From Clostridia bacterium (GTDB taxonomy: Bacteria; Bacillota; Clostridia; Oscillospirales; CAG-272): a DNA stretch of 64,000 nt. Where the stretch lies: assembly GCA_017467105.1 (NCBI GenBank), contig JAFTSU010000028.1, positions 99,926-163,925 on the forward strand. The letters are read 5' to 3'. The notes under the pieces are model-generated. The model was not told where the DNA came from. It searched no databases and saw nothing but the letters and a program-made list of their open reading frames with translations. Shown piece after piece: positions 1 through 9,421 of this stretch (its first letter is position 1; the number at the start of each line of letters is the position of its first letter). A program made the position numbers and the translations under genes.

Positions 1-67
1 TAAGCCCAAGGGCGTGTAACGAAATTATTATCAGATGGCATAGCTTTGCCTGATTGGAGTGTTAATT

Positions 68-1099
68 ATGAATATGGAATTCTACAGAAAATTACCTATA
101 CCTCAGGATATAAAGAGGGAGTTCCCCTTATCCGAGTCTGCTGAAAGGCAGTTGAAAAGACGAATCAACGAGATGAAGGATATATTCAGCGGTGAGTCGG
201 ATAAATTCATACTCATCATAGGTCCCTGCTCTGCTGACAGAGAGGACGCCGTGATGGACTATATTTACAGACTCAAGGAGGTTGAGGAGAAGGTTAAGGA
301 CAAGATCCTAATCGTACCGAGAATCTACACAAACAAGCCCAGAACGACCGGTGAGGGCTACAAGGGTATGCTCCACCAGCCTAATCCCAATGAAAACCCG
401 GATATGCTGAAAGGCATAATAGCTATAAGAAAGCTGCATATGAGGGCGGTTGAGGAGACCGGCTTCGGTTGCGCTGACGAGATGCTATACCCCGAAAACT
501 ACAGATATCTCTCTGACCTTCTCGCATACGTTGCGGTTGGCGCAAGATCCGTAGAGGATCAGCAGCACCGTATGACCGCCTCCGGCTTTGATATTCCCGT
601 TGGAATGAAGAATCCCACCGGCGGTGACAATACTATAATGATGAACGCTATCAAGGCGGCTCAGTCATCTCACGTATTCCTCTATCGTGGATGGGAGGTA
701 AAGACTAACGGAAATCCCTTTGCTCACGCTATACTCCGAGGCTACGTGGATAATCTTGGAAAATCACACCCCAATTATCACTATGAGGATCTGTGCGAGC
801 TTGCCGAAAGATATAAGGCATCCTCCTACGAGAACCCTGCCGCGATAATTGATACAAATCACGCAAACTCCGCAAAGAGATACCTGGAGCAGATAAGGAT
901 ATCGAAGGAGATACTCCACAGCCGTAATCACTCAAGCGAGATCGAAAAGCTGGTCAAGGGACTTATGATCGAAAGCTACATTGAGGACGGATCGCAGAAG
1001 ATCTGCGACAATCCCGTGTACGGTCAGTCGGTCACCGATCCTTGTCTCGGCTGGGAGAAAACGGAAAGACTCATATACGATATTGCGGAGAAACTTTAA
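68..1099 (+). CDS. aroF: 3-deoxy-7-phosphoheptulonate (DAHP) synthase, class I
   Basis: Condenses phosphoenolpyruvate with erythrose 4-phosphate, the first step of the shikimate pathway in the cytoplasm. The 343-residue product has the class I (AroF/G/H) motifs GPCSAD, KPRTTGEGYKG, GARSVEDQQHR, GMKNPTGG and DTNHANS, which carry the metal and phosphate ligands, and its length is normal for the class. The ATG at 68 is chosen because GGAG at 56-59 lies 8 bases upstream; a GTG at 59 would overlap that site. No upstream partner is visible at the window edge, and a hairpin terminator follows. Which feedback type (Phe, Tyr or Trp) it belongs to cannot be told. Confidence 0.95.
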   Translation: MNMEFYRKLPIPQDIKREFPLSESAERQLKRRINEMKDIFSGESDKFILIIGPCSADREDAVMDYIYRLKEVEEKVKDKILIVPRIYTNKPRTTGEGYKGMLHQPNPNENPDMLKGIIAIRKLHMRAVEETGFGCADEMLYPENYRYLSDLLAYVAVGARSVEDQQHRMTASGFDIPVGMKNPTGGDNTIMMNAIKAAQSSHVFLYRGWEVKTNGNPFAHAILRGYVDNLGKSHPNYHYEDLCELAERYKASSYENPAAIIDTNHANSAKRYLEQIRISKEILHSRNHSSEIEKLVKGLMIESYIEDGSQKICDNPVYGQSVTDPCLGWEKTERLIYDIAEKL

Positions 1100-1122
1100 C
1101 TTTTTTCTCATATATAATATTT

Positions 1123-1159
1123 AAATGGCTCAAGTACTGCTTGAGCCATTTTTATTTTT
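1123..1159 (+). terminator. Intrinsic terminator of the DAHP synthase gene
   Basis: A perfect 12-bp stem (1123-1134 with 1140-1151) closes a 5-base loop and is followed by a T-rich run, 24 bases after the stop codon. Confidence 0.9.
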
Positions 1160-1334
1160 CGTACTTGTCTAGTGATACGCCACGATCTTCAAGTTGCCTG
1201 TCTAAGCAGGAATGAAAAATAGAGGCATCTCATTTTCAGTCGATCAATTATACTACAGTTTTATCAAAGCTGTAAAGATGCTAAGCTTTAACATATTAAT
1301 CAGCAAAACCAGCCTATGTCACAGGAAAATCCTC

Positions 1335-1413
1335 ACCTATGACGTAAAAATAAACTTACCTATGACGTAAAAATAAACTTACCTATGACGTAAAAATAAA
1401 CTTACCTATGACG
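1335..1413. repeat. 23-bp tandem repeat, about 3.4 copies
   Basis: The unit ACCTATGACG plus TAAAAATAAACTT starts at 1335, 1358 and 1381 with no mismatch between copies, and a fourth partial copy starts at 1404. It lies in the 340-bp gap between two converging transcription units, just beyond the terminator of the sugar ABC operon. The rest of the gap (1160-1334) holds no gene that I can recognise. The period is not a multiple of three, so it is not a coding repeat. Confidence 0.9.
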
Positions 1414-1434
1414 CAGAAAAAACAGCTGATAACG

Positions 1435-1471
1435 TAAAAAATGCGTTGTGCCCCGAAGGACACAACGCATT
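1435..1471 (-). terminator. Intrinsic terminator of the sugar ABC operon
   Basis: On the minus strand an 11-bp stem (1461-1471 with 1440-1450) around a 10-base loop is followed by a run of T residues. It sits 11 bases past the stop codon of the last permease gene. Confidence 0.92.
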
Positions 1472-1481
1472 GGTGGTTTTA

Positions 1482-2531
1482 TTAACCGACCAGACCGGAA
1501 CGCTCGATACCCTGTACAAGATATCTCTGACCGAATAGGTAGAGAATAACGAGAGGAAGTATGATCAGAATACCTGCGGTATTGTGAATAACGACCTCGT
1601 AGATCGCTGCACCGGGATGCTCGGACTGAAGGTGGATCGGTATTTCGTCGATAAGGTTAGGAAGCATCCAAGGAGCCTTGGTTCCCTCGAAGAATACGTC
1701 CGTGTAGAACATATCCGTCCACTGCCAAGAGAACGAGAACAGGAATACTGTAATCATCATAGGCACGGAGAGAGGAAGTATGATCTGAAGGAACGTACGG
1801 AAGGTTCCCGCACCGTCAACGTATGCTGACTCCTCAAGCTCGTCTGGAACGCCCTTGAAGAACTGACGCATCAGATAAATGTACAGACCGTTCTTGAAGG
1901 CGAGACCGCCAAGTGAGAGAAGTACGAATGGTGTGAAGGTGTTGGTTATATTGGGACGTTCACCTGTGAACAACTCCAAAATACCTGTCATATGCTCGTC
2001 AAGAGATATAGGAATGATAAGATCGAAGTCAGCGAAGAAGCGCTTCATAGCAAGCTCGAGAGTACCGTGAGGTATGATCATGATAGCTATAACAAGCGCA
2101 AACAGGAAGCCGTTACCCTTGAACTTGAACTTCGCAAGACCGTAGCCTACAAGGCAGGATACGAAGGTCTGCACGATAGCGCAAAGTCCCGAGAGAAGAA
2201 TGGTGTTACCAAACGCCTCAAAATACCTGTTATCCGTAATAAGATACTTATAAATATCTAACGTAGGATTTTTGGGAATAAGGGATACGGTTGCGTCAAC
2301 AACGTCATTCATGCTCATAAACGAGCCTGCGACCTTGGATACGAACGGGAAAAGAATTACGTAAGAAACGCCAAGCATAAGGATAAATCTGAAGATATTT
2401 ACTACTACCTTGATCCAGGTGTTGGAAGCGGATATCTTCTTGAGCAGACGTTCCTTGTAGGAGAGCTTACCTTCATAATCGACACTTATGCGATTTTTGG
2501 TTTCTTTCTTAATTACGGGTGTAGATTCCAT
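1482..2531 (-). CDS. Carbohydrate ABC transporter permease, MalG type (second pair)
   Basis: Inner-membrane subunit of a CUT1-type sugar importer, 349 residues. The EAA loop that docks the ATPase is visible as EESAYVDGAGTFRTFLQI with downstream LPLSVP. Six membrane segments are expected. Compared with the other MalG protein of this operon it has a roughly 35-residue polar insertion (around FFADFDLIIP through GERPNITNTF) before the segment leading to the EAA loop. The ATG at 2531 has AAGGAGG 8 bases upstream; the longer reading frame to 2582 overlaps the preceding gene and has no such site. Last gene of the operon; its partner MalF-type subunit is immediately upstream. Confidence 0.9.
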   Translation of the reverse strand: MESTPVIKKETKNRISVDYEGKLSYKERLLKKISASNTWIKVVVNIFRFILMLGVSYVILFPFVSKVAGSFMSMNDVVDATVSLIPKNPTLDIYKYLITDNRYFEAFGNTILLSGLCAIVQTFVSCLVGYGLAKFKFKGNGFLFALVIAIMIIPHGTLELAMKRFFADFDLIIPISLDEHMTGILELFTGERPNITNTFTPFVLLSLGGLAFKNGLYIYLMRQFFKGVPDELEESAYVDGAGTFRTFLQIILPLSVPMMITVFLFSFSWQWTDMFYTDVFFEGTKAPWMLPNLIDEIPIHLQSEHPGAAIYEVVIHNTAGILIILPLVILYLFGQRYLVQGIERSGLVG

Positions 2532-2544
2532 GTAAAGCACCTCC

Positions 2545-3594
2545 TTAATCTCTTCTCTGGTAGAACACGAACGAGGATGCAATAGCGCCGACTATAGCAA
2601 TGATCAACGTGACTATCAGGAAGTAAATCCAAGACATCGCAACGCCTACGCCGGGTGTGCCCGAATAATCGGAGGCGTAGTTCATCGCGGGGTTTGTGGT
2701 TCTCGTAAATGCGTCAATAACCGTGTATACCGCGTTAACAAGAATCATAGGAGAGATCATCGGGAAGGTAACCTTCCAGAAGGTTTCCCAGCCGGTAGCG
2801 CCCTCTATCTGACACGCCTCGTAAATCGAGGGAGAGATAGACTGAAGACCTGCGAGGAATATAAGCATCTGTACACCGGAGTAGTTAATGATGTTGTAAA
2901 TATCGTTTACAAGTCCTACTACATACGTAACGAGCTCGGTACCTACCTTCATAGAAGCGAAGAGATTCTGAACGTCGAGAATATTGATAATATCATTACT
3001 GTTCTGCTGAGTACCGTCGTTGATACCGGAGCCCATCTCTTCCTTCATAAAGTCCTCTGCGTTAATACTCTCCATAACACCGGTGGAAATGATAACGGGT
3101 ATGAAGAAGATCGCACGGAATGCGGCACGTCCAAGCATCTTCTGGTTAAGAACTACCGCAATGAAGAGGGAGAAGATGATAATAGCGGGAACCTGGAAGA
3201 GCATCTCCTGAACGGAAGCGAGAAGCTTCTGATAGAAAGTCTGATCCTCGAAAGCGGTTACGTAATGCTCGAAGCCTACGCCCGTGGTTCCTGTGATATG
3301 CTTGATGATGTTAGCACCAAGCTCCTCGTCCCAAACCTCTACCTGAATGTCGGTAAAGTTACTGAAGCTGTACCATACAGAGTCGATAAAGATAGGAAGA
3401 TAGATCAGTACAACGCCAAGGATGAAGGGGAGGACGAAGAAATATCCTGCCCTTGCCTTAGTTGCGTCCAGAGATCTGCGAGGCTTGAAAAGCTTCTTGA
3501 AGAAACCGGAGGTTGCAGGCAAGATCTTGCCAAAGAACGCCTTGACCGCATCAAGCGGCGAGGTCTTTACAACGTTTTCGTTATTGTTGCTCAT
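2545..3594 (-). CDS. Carbohydrate ABC transporter permease, MalF type (second pair)
   Basis: Inner-membrane subunit of 349 residues that should pair with the MalG-type protein downstream (13-base gap). The EAA loop reads SIYEACQIEGATGWETFWKV. A cytoplasmic N-terminal arm of about 50 residues precedes the first membrane helix. A long acidic and polar segment of roughly 60 residues (from GVMESINAEDF to the region before NIINYSGV) replaces the short loop usual in the family, so its extracellular part is enlarged. AAGGAGG precedes the ATG. The role as permease is secure; the substrate is unknown. Confidence 0.9.
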   Translation of the reverse strand: MSNNNENVVKTSPLDAVKAFFGKILPATSGFFKKLFKPRRSLDATKARAGYFFVLPFILGVVLIYLPIFIDSVWYSFSNFTDIQVEVWDEELGANIIKHITGTTGVGFEHYVTAFEDQTFYQKLLASVQEMLFQVPAIIIFSLFIAVVLNQKMLGRAAFRAIFFIPVIISTGVMESINAEDFMKEEMGSGINDGTQQNSNDIINILDVQNLFASMKVGTELVTYVVGLVNDIYNIINYSGVQMLIFLAGLQSISPSIYEACQIEGATGWETFWKVTFPMISPMILVNAVYTVIDAFTRTTNPAMNYASDYSGTPGVGVAMSWIYFLIVTLIIAIVGAIASSFVFYQRRD

Positions 3595-3606
3595 TCTACA
3601 TCCTCC

Positions 3607-6600
3607 TTAGTTTATTTCAATTTTGCTGAAGTCGAGGGGAGCTATGGTCTCAACCTTAGTCTCTCCGGCTTCAAGGGATTTGTCGATAGTGCTGTCGAGC
3701 TTAACCTCGACGGGATAGTTATTGTAGTTGAGAATGAAGAGCACGGTCTTGCCACCCTCGCCTGCTGCGGTATCCTTATAGGTTACTATAACGATACTAC
3801 CGTTGTCGCAGGTGAAATCGGTGTAATCGTAGTCATCTGCATTCGCTACGGAGTCAGTTACGAAATCGTAAACAGAGGTATAAGTCATATGAGTGCTGTC
3901 AAAGGTAACCTCTACGGCACCTGCCTTCTCAGGATATTCTGCCGCATACTTCGCCACTACAGCGTTAAGAAGACTGTCGAAATCGAATGCGTTGATCTCT
4001 TCAACCGTGAGATTGAAGCGAGCGCAGGCATCAGTCTTAAGGGAAGCTGTGTCGATAGTGATATGAAGACCCTTGCCAATATTAGCGGGATCCGTTATCA
4101 TCTGATCGAGAGTCGCGTCAGCGAGAGAAGCTACGAGCTTATCTACGTTTTCGATATACTCGGTAATTACCTTAGTGTTGTTTGCCTTCGTATCCGCGGA
4201 GTTCATAATACGCTCACCGATGATAGCGGCGTGGTCAACTATCTCATAGTTCTGGTAAGGTCCTATAGCTGAATTAAGTCTCTCATAGTGACCAACCAGC
4301 TTATTCTTCCAGTTCTTGTAGTCAACGCCGTAATACTTGGAGAGCATCTCATCCTCCTTGAGATAATTGGTGTTCTGCATACAGAGAATGTAGTAGAGCG
4401 AAGCACCGTTCTCAATAGAATGAAGGATGTTGTAGTCTACGGAGCCTGTGTAGTTGATAGGCGATCCGGCATAGTTTACGTAGCTATGAAGGACCATACC
4501 GTAGAACGGAACGGGATAAGAGGAGAATATGAAGTGGCTGGAGTCGATGGTCGCATTCAAAATGTGATCAACGTACTTTAGCGTGTACATATTTCCTATA
4601 TCTGTCATAAGGGTGTATCCGTTGGTATTCGCCATACGGTCAAGGAGCTTAACTACGTCCTCGCGGGCCTGCTCACGACTTATGGAGTTATCATCGTCAA
4701 AGTTAGAGTTAAGATCAGAGCCGAGTGTGGATACTGAAAGTGTGTTCACGTTATACTTCGAATACTTCTTTTCGAACTTGGTGTAAAGGCTGTCAAGAAC
4801 GTCAGAGGAAACGAGTATAGAGAACACCGAGTCATACATACCGGTGATAGAGTTGTATACCTGCTTGGATGCGTAACGGTTATCAACCATCTTAGCAGCG
4901 TGGCGAGTATTACTTACCTTATCAAAGAGAGCGGTATTGGAAATGTACTGGAAGTCGAAGTCGGGGAAAACACCAAAGTTGGTATTGGGATCTGAGTCAG
5001 CGTTATAAACTGCAGCCGCATCAAGCAGATTGTTGAAGCCCTTCTTGCCGCCAAGGGATTTCTCCCACTTTACTCTGGCAGGATAGGTGAAATACATACC
5101 GCCGTTAGCAAAGCCTGTCAGCCTGAAGTTGATGTTAGTGATTCCCTTCTCGGAAAGCTCCTTGTACATAGTTTCAACATCCTCAAAGGTGGTGAGAGGA
5201 GATGAAACGGACACGGGGAACGTGAGAATTCTCTTCATAACGTCTATAGCGCCGAGAGTCTCTATATAAAGAGGCAGAGCTGTGGACTCGGTGTTGAGCT
5301 TCTCAAGTACGCCCTTATCCTTGAGGTACTGCTTGTAGCAGTATGCCATACCTACGTATGAGGTATCAAAGCTGTTCTGAAGAGATGCCGCTGCGGTTAC
5401 AGCAGGATCTGCGAGCATTGTATATCTCGTCTTGTAGGAGCCGGTATAAGGAGTCTCGGATACTACGAGGTAGGACTTATCGCCACCGACGGAAATAGCA
5501 TCGCCGAGCTTATACTGGTCATATGAATAGGGAGTGTAGGATGCGTAGGCTGCTGCGTAGTGGTCGAAGCCACCGCCCGAGTAAACCTCGAGCTTCGCGA
5601 GAGAGGAGCCCTCCTCGAGAATAGCGAAGAAGCCGTTCTTTACGGTATCGTTGCCTGTAAGAGCCTGTGTGGAGCTGTTAGCCTTCACTTCGTTTACAAG
5701 GCCGTATACGGGCATTGTTACCTGCTCCTTATGCTTACCTGTAATGGTAGCGTAGCAGTAATCCTTGCCGTACATTGCGGCAGACACACGGATACTGTGT
5801 GAGTTCTTCTCACTATAGAAGTCGTCGAACTCAATTACCGTACCGCTGCCGTCCGGGAAGAATACGTAGCCGTCGTTAGTCATATTACCTGCTCCGAAGT
5901 AACGGAGAGGAGTGATAGACTTAAGAATGAACATATCCTCAGCGTAGGATATTGCGTTTGCGGGGAAGTCTACCTCAAGTGTGCCGTCATCGTTGATAGT
6001 ATAGATAAGGCTACACTCGAAGCTGGGAATGCTGGAAAGAATGTTTCTGTAACCGGTTCTCTCTTCTATCTGCTGAGCGGTCTCACGGGTCATAGAGGGA
6101 ACGCAATACTTTATAGCCTTACCGAGAAGACCGTAAATCGTTTCGATCTGCTCGTTGCTGAGGCTGTTATCAATTACGAACGCGCCAAGTCCGGAGGACT
6201 TCATTTCCGGAACGGTCTCGAACCAAAGGCTGTGAGTAACGGGATCGTCTACGATCTTGGTGCTGTAGACCTTGTACTGAGACTGGCTGAAGATGAGCTT
6301 TGCGTAGTATGCGAAATCGGAGATCTCCTTGTACGCTGCGCTCTTCTTATCAAGCTTTGTTCCCGCATAGTTCATAAGGTTGTTTATAACCTTAGTGATG
6401 TACGCGCTGTAGAAATCGCCGTTTGCGATATCATCCTTATTGCTGTTGTAGAGCATATCTATCTTGTTAGAAAGATAGCCGTCGAAGCTGGTGAAGGTCA
6501 TGCCCTTATACTCGAATCCACCCTCGGGAAGATCGAGATGCTTGTCGATAACAGCGGCAAAGTTGGCGAACAGAGGCTTGATTATATATTCCTCCATATC

Positions 6601-7164
6601 GTCCATCAAAATCGCGCCGGGAACAAGGTATATGGACTCTGCCTCACCGAGAACGTAGTCTACTCTGATGCCGTTCTCCGTAGCGGAAACGCTGATGAGT
6701 GTACCGTCCTCGATACAGCTGATGCTGTACTCAGTAGCATCCTTATCCGGTGCTGAGTGAGTTACGTACGTAAGCTCTATCTGGCTGAGTACGGAAGCGG
6801 AAATGTCAGGGCTGTTACCGGGATCATGAGGGTTACTCGTAAGGATCTGACCGGTGGTGTTATTTACGTAGTAAACAAAGCCTGTGTATCTGTTAACGTA
6901 AACTGTGAAGCCCTTGTAGGTGATCGAATCAAGATACTCGTTTGCAAGGTCGCTTGCGAGAAGCTCTGCCGCTGTCTCGAAGGTGGAATCCTTATATGCG
7001 CTGACGATATCCTTTACCTCTGCCTCGGAAAGCTCGGCGTTTGGCTTGACGTTGACAACAGGGGCATCCTCGGCTGCTGCCGCAGTAATGGGAAAGGCAG
7101 CCAGAGTACCCGTAATGAGCAACACGATGACGAGCAGAGATGATAATATTCTATTTAGTTTCAT
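3607..7164 (-). CDS. Secreted DUF5696-type protein of the sugar ABC operon
   Basis: A 1185-residue exported protein of unknown function. A signal peptide is clear (MKLNRILSSLLVIVLLITG and cleavage near ITAAAAED). The central part has the FFPDGSGTVIEFDD stretch that I associate with the DUF5696 family, found beside sugar ABC transporters in Paenibacillus and Clostridia; assignment is from memory and not from a search. The middle and C-terminal parts contain segments such as ITNINFRLTGFANGG and NFGVFPDFDFQY that could fit a glycosidase-like barrel, but no catalytic residues can be named. No lipobox, sortase motif or C-terminal anchor is seen. It sits between the Yip1-type gene (16-base gap) and the second permease pair (12-base gap), so it probably works with the importer at the cell surface. 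Confidence 0.75.
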   Translation of the reverse strand: MKLNRILSSLLVIVLLITGTLAAFPITAAAAEDAPVVNVKPNAELSEAEVKDIVSAYKDSTFETAAELLASDLANEYLDSITYKGFTVYVNRYTGFVYYVNNTTGQILTSNPHDPGNSPDISASVLSQIELTYVTHSAPDKDATEYSISCIEDGTLISVSATENGIRVDYVLGEAESIYLVPGAILMDDMEEYIIKPLFANFAAVIDKHLDLPEGGFEYKGMTFTSFDGYLSNKIDMLYNSNKDDIANGDFYSAYITKVINNLMNYAGTKLDKKSAAYKEISDFAYYAKLIFSQSQYKVYSTKIVDDPVTHSLWFETVPEMKSSGLGAFVIDNSLSNEQIETIYGLLGKAIKYCVPSMTRETAQQIEERTGYRNILSSIPSFECSLIYTINDDGTLEVDFPANAISYAEDMFILKSITPLRYFGAGNMTNDGYVFFPDGSGTVIEFDDFYSEKNSHSIRVSAAMYGKDYCYATITGKHKEQVTMPVYGLVNEVKANSSTQALTGNDTVKNGFFAILEEGSSLAKLEVYSGGGFDHYAAAYASYTPYSYDQYKLGDAISVGGDKSYLVVSETPYTGSYKTRYTMLADPAVTAAASLQNSFDTSYVGMAYCYKQYLKDKGVLEKLNTESTALPLYIETLGAIDVMKRILTFPVSVSSPLTTFEDVETMYKELSEKGITNINFRLTGFANGGMYFTYPARVKWEKSLGGKKGFNNLLDAAAVYNADSDPNTNFGVFPDFDFQYISNTALFDKVSNTRHAAKMVDNRYASKQVYNSITGMYDSVFSILVSSDVLDSLYTKFEKKYSKYNVNTLSVSTLGSDLNSNFDDDNSISREQAREDVVKLLDRMANTNGYTLMTDIGNMYTLKYVDHILNATIDSSHFIFSSYPVPFYGMVLHSYVNYAGSPINYTGSVDYNILHSIENGASLYYILCMQNTNYLKEDEMLSKYYGVDYKNWKNKLVGHYERLNSAIGPYQNYEIVDHAAIIGERIMNSADTKANNTKVITEYIENVDKLVASLADATLDQMITDPANIGKGLHITIDTASLKTDACARFNLTVEEINAFDFDSLLNAVVAKYAAEYPEKAGAVEVTFDSTHMTYTSVYDFVTDSVANADDYDYTDFTCDNGSIVIVTYKDTAAGEGGKTVLFILNYNNYPVEVKLDSTIDKSLEAGETKVETIAPLDFSKIEIN

Positions 7165-7180
7165 AATTTACCTCCTGCAA

Positions 7181-9406
7181 CTATATTCGGTTGCCAATTT
7201 CCGTCACCAGTGAAATGACGAAGGTTGCCATCTTAACTACAAGGCTGGAGAAGAGTACGATAATGAATATGATAACTGCCATAGCCACTATTGTACCGAT
7301 GGTGGTAATAACGTTCTTACCGGTGGAGTAGTCGTGAGTAACGACCATACCGAAGAACAGAAGTATTACTACCCATACCCAACCGATTGAAACCAGCATA
7401 TTGACTATTCCCTGCTCGGAAAGCGTAAATACGTTGGTAAGCGCGGTGGAAAGAATAACAAAGAGAGGAAGGGGTGCTAGAGAATAACAGGTCGCAATGT
7501 AAATATCCTTAAGGCTTCCCTCACCGTCAAAGAGCGTTGTGAGACACCAGTTGGATATTACCCAAAGCAGAACGGGAATGAGAATTCCAAGCACCTGCAT
7601 TATAACGGTCGAAACGTTACCTCTGGGGTTGAATACGTAGCCCTGTCCGATGCTCTGGTAGAAGAACGCGAGGATCGTGATTCCGAGAATGGTGGTTGCC
7701 GCTCTGACGGAGCCGCGCTTCTCGTGCTTCAGATCCCAGAAGCCGTCGAAGGGATGGAATACGAGGTGGAATACGTAAAGAAGCTCCTCACCGTAGCTCT
7801 TTCTGCCAACCTTGAGAGAGGTTGCCTTATTCTTCTTCTTAGCCCAACCGAGGAACTTGAAGAAGAGAAGGAGAACTACGATAACCGCGATGATAATAGG
7901 AACCATCCAGAAGGAGAGAACGTCCTTACGGAGCGCCGCGAATGCATCGGAATAATACTCGGTCTCGTACGCGCTCTTAAGCATTTCCATAGCCTCGGTG
8001 TACTTGCCCTGATTGAAGAGCGCCTTACCGATACCTATGTACGCTAAATCAAAGTTGTTATTAGAGGTAAGAACCTCCTGCCACTTACCGATGGTATCGC
8101 CGTAGTTGTGAACGTTCTCGTTGTGGAGAGCATCCATAATCATATCGCAATACTCAGTGGGGTGATATACCATAAGCTTGTAGCCTGTGGTAGTGTCGTC
8201 GAGAAGGACAAGATTGTACACGTCCCTGCCCTTTTCCTCATCATAAATGATCTGATAGGTCATTGCGGCATAGTTCGTACCATTACCTATCTGGTCACCC
8301 GTGTCACCAAATGCAAACAAAAGGTTACCTGAGGAATCGTAAGTGAAGATTCTGGATCTGGACTTATCGAGAATGGACCAGGAGCCCTCAGCGCCGATAG
8401 CAATATCGGTGATGGTGGACACCTCGTTGGGATTAAGTATGCCTGCCTCTCCGCCGGGATCGAAGAATCCGTTACGCTTAAGGATCTCCTTACCTACGGA
8501 GTTAAGCTTCTTGACGGGAGAGTACGCAGCCTCCTTAGAGGTGATAGCAGCGAGCTGGCTGGACTTATCTGCCATTTCCTTAAAGGAGATGGTAGCATAT
8601 ACGAAGCCGAGATCGTCAACGGTGATGTTGTTGAAGGGATCGGGGAGCTCGCGGTAGCTGCTCTCGTAATCCTCTACGCTCTGGAACTTCTGCCAGATAA
8701 GGTCGATAGGGTCAGCCGTGATCTTCTGAGCGCCGATGAAGCCGGTGAACTCACCCTCGCTGGACATAACTATAATACCGTTATAGCACTCCTGAGATAC
8801 TACGAATATTCTGCCGTAGATATCTACCGCAACCGCGGTGGGAGAGAAGTTGCTCTTTGTAATAAGTGAGCTTGTGGTCTCGCCGGGAGCGGGATCGTCA
8901 GGAACGGTAATGGTTTTGATGTAATTAAAATCGCCGTCAAATACGATGATGCTCTTGTTAAGCATATCGCAAACGTAGATGCTCTCTGAGCCGTCTACCA
9001 TTTTACCGGGGTTTGTGATGTAGATGCCCTTGGGAGAGTTGAAGGTCTTGGTTTTGCCGTACTCGTCTACGTACTCGGAAACTATCCTTGTGCAGCGGTA
9101 GCTATATTTATCGAGAACGACGATACGGTTGTTTTTACTGTCCGCGATGAAGAAATTGCCACGGCTGTCAGTGGTGATATCGCTGGCACCGGAAAGACCG
9201 CCGGTACCGTCAGCGCCTACAAGACCCATAGCCTTGGAATCGTAAATCGCGGTGTCGGGTGTGTATGCCGCGGGAGACATAAGTGCCTCACCGTCTATTG
9301 AGTATGTATACGTGTCGTAAGACTCGTATGCGGAGGATAACACTGTGCCGAACAGCAGTATCATAGCTATGGCAAGAACCGCAACTTTTGTAATTCTACT
9401 TTTCAT
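7181..9406 (-). CDS. NHL-propeller / TPR / Yip1-domain membrane protein
   Basis: A 741-residue multidomain protein. An N-terminal signal or anchor helix (residues 5-26) is followed by NHL-type propeller repeats to about residue 420 (for example DSRGNFFIADSKNNRIVVLD and the blade with IYVCDMLNKSIIVFD). A TPR-like stretch (AYIGIGKALFNQGKYTEAME) follows near residue 455, then a membrane helix near 505-525. The C-terminal 180 residues hold about five membrane segments resembling the Yip1 family. This places the propeller outside the cell, tethered to the membrane. An AAAGGAGG site precedes the ATG. Its place between the two permease pairs suggests a structural or sensing part of the import system; the exact role is unknown. 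Confidence 0.8.
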   Translation of the reverse strand: MKSRITKVAVLAIAMILLFGTVLSSAYESYDTYTYSIDGEALMSPAAYTPDTAIYDSKAMGLVGADGTGGLSGASDITTDSRGNFFIADSKNNRIVVLDKYSYRCTRIVSEYVDEYGKTKTFNSPKGIYITNPGKMVDGSESIYVCDMLNKSIIVFDGDFNYIKTITVPDDPAPGETTSSLITKSNFSPTAVAVDIYGRIFVVSQECYNGIIVMSSEGEFTGFIGAQKITADPIDLIWQKFQSVEDYESSYRELPDPFNNITVDDLGFVYATISFKEMADKSSQLAAITSKEAAYSPVKKLNSVGKEILKRNGFFDPGGEAGILNPNEVSTITDIAIGAEGSWSILDKSRSRIFTYDSSGNLLFAFGDTGDQIGNGTNYAAMTYQIIYDEEKGRDVYNLVLLDDTTTGYKLMVYHPTEYCDMIMDALHNENVHNYGDTIGKWQEVLTSNNNFDLAYIGIGKALFNQGKYTEAMEMLKSAYETEYYSDAFAALRKDVLSFWMVPIIIAVIVVLLLFFKFLGWAKKKNKATSLKVGRKSYGEELLYVFHLVFHPFDGFWDLKHEKRGSVRAATTILGITILAFFYQSIGQGYVFNPRGNVSTVIMQVLGILIPVLLWVISNWCLTTLFDGEGSLKDIYIATCYSLAPLPLFVILSTALTNVFTLSEQGIVNMLVSIGWVWVVILLFFGMVVTHDYSTGKNVITTIGTIVAMAVIIFIIVLFSSLVVKMATFVISLVTEIGNRI

Positions 9407-9421
9407 GCTTTCCTCCTTTAA

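Noticed and set aside
1335-1413. CRISPR array
   Set aside because: The 23-bp units are directly abutting with no spacers, and no cas genes are present.
3265-4272. 335-codon plus-strand open frame opposite the DUF5696 and MalF-type genes
   Set aside because: It is antisense to two well-supported genes with ribosome binding sites, has no such site itself, and its translation shows no family pattern.
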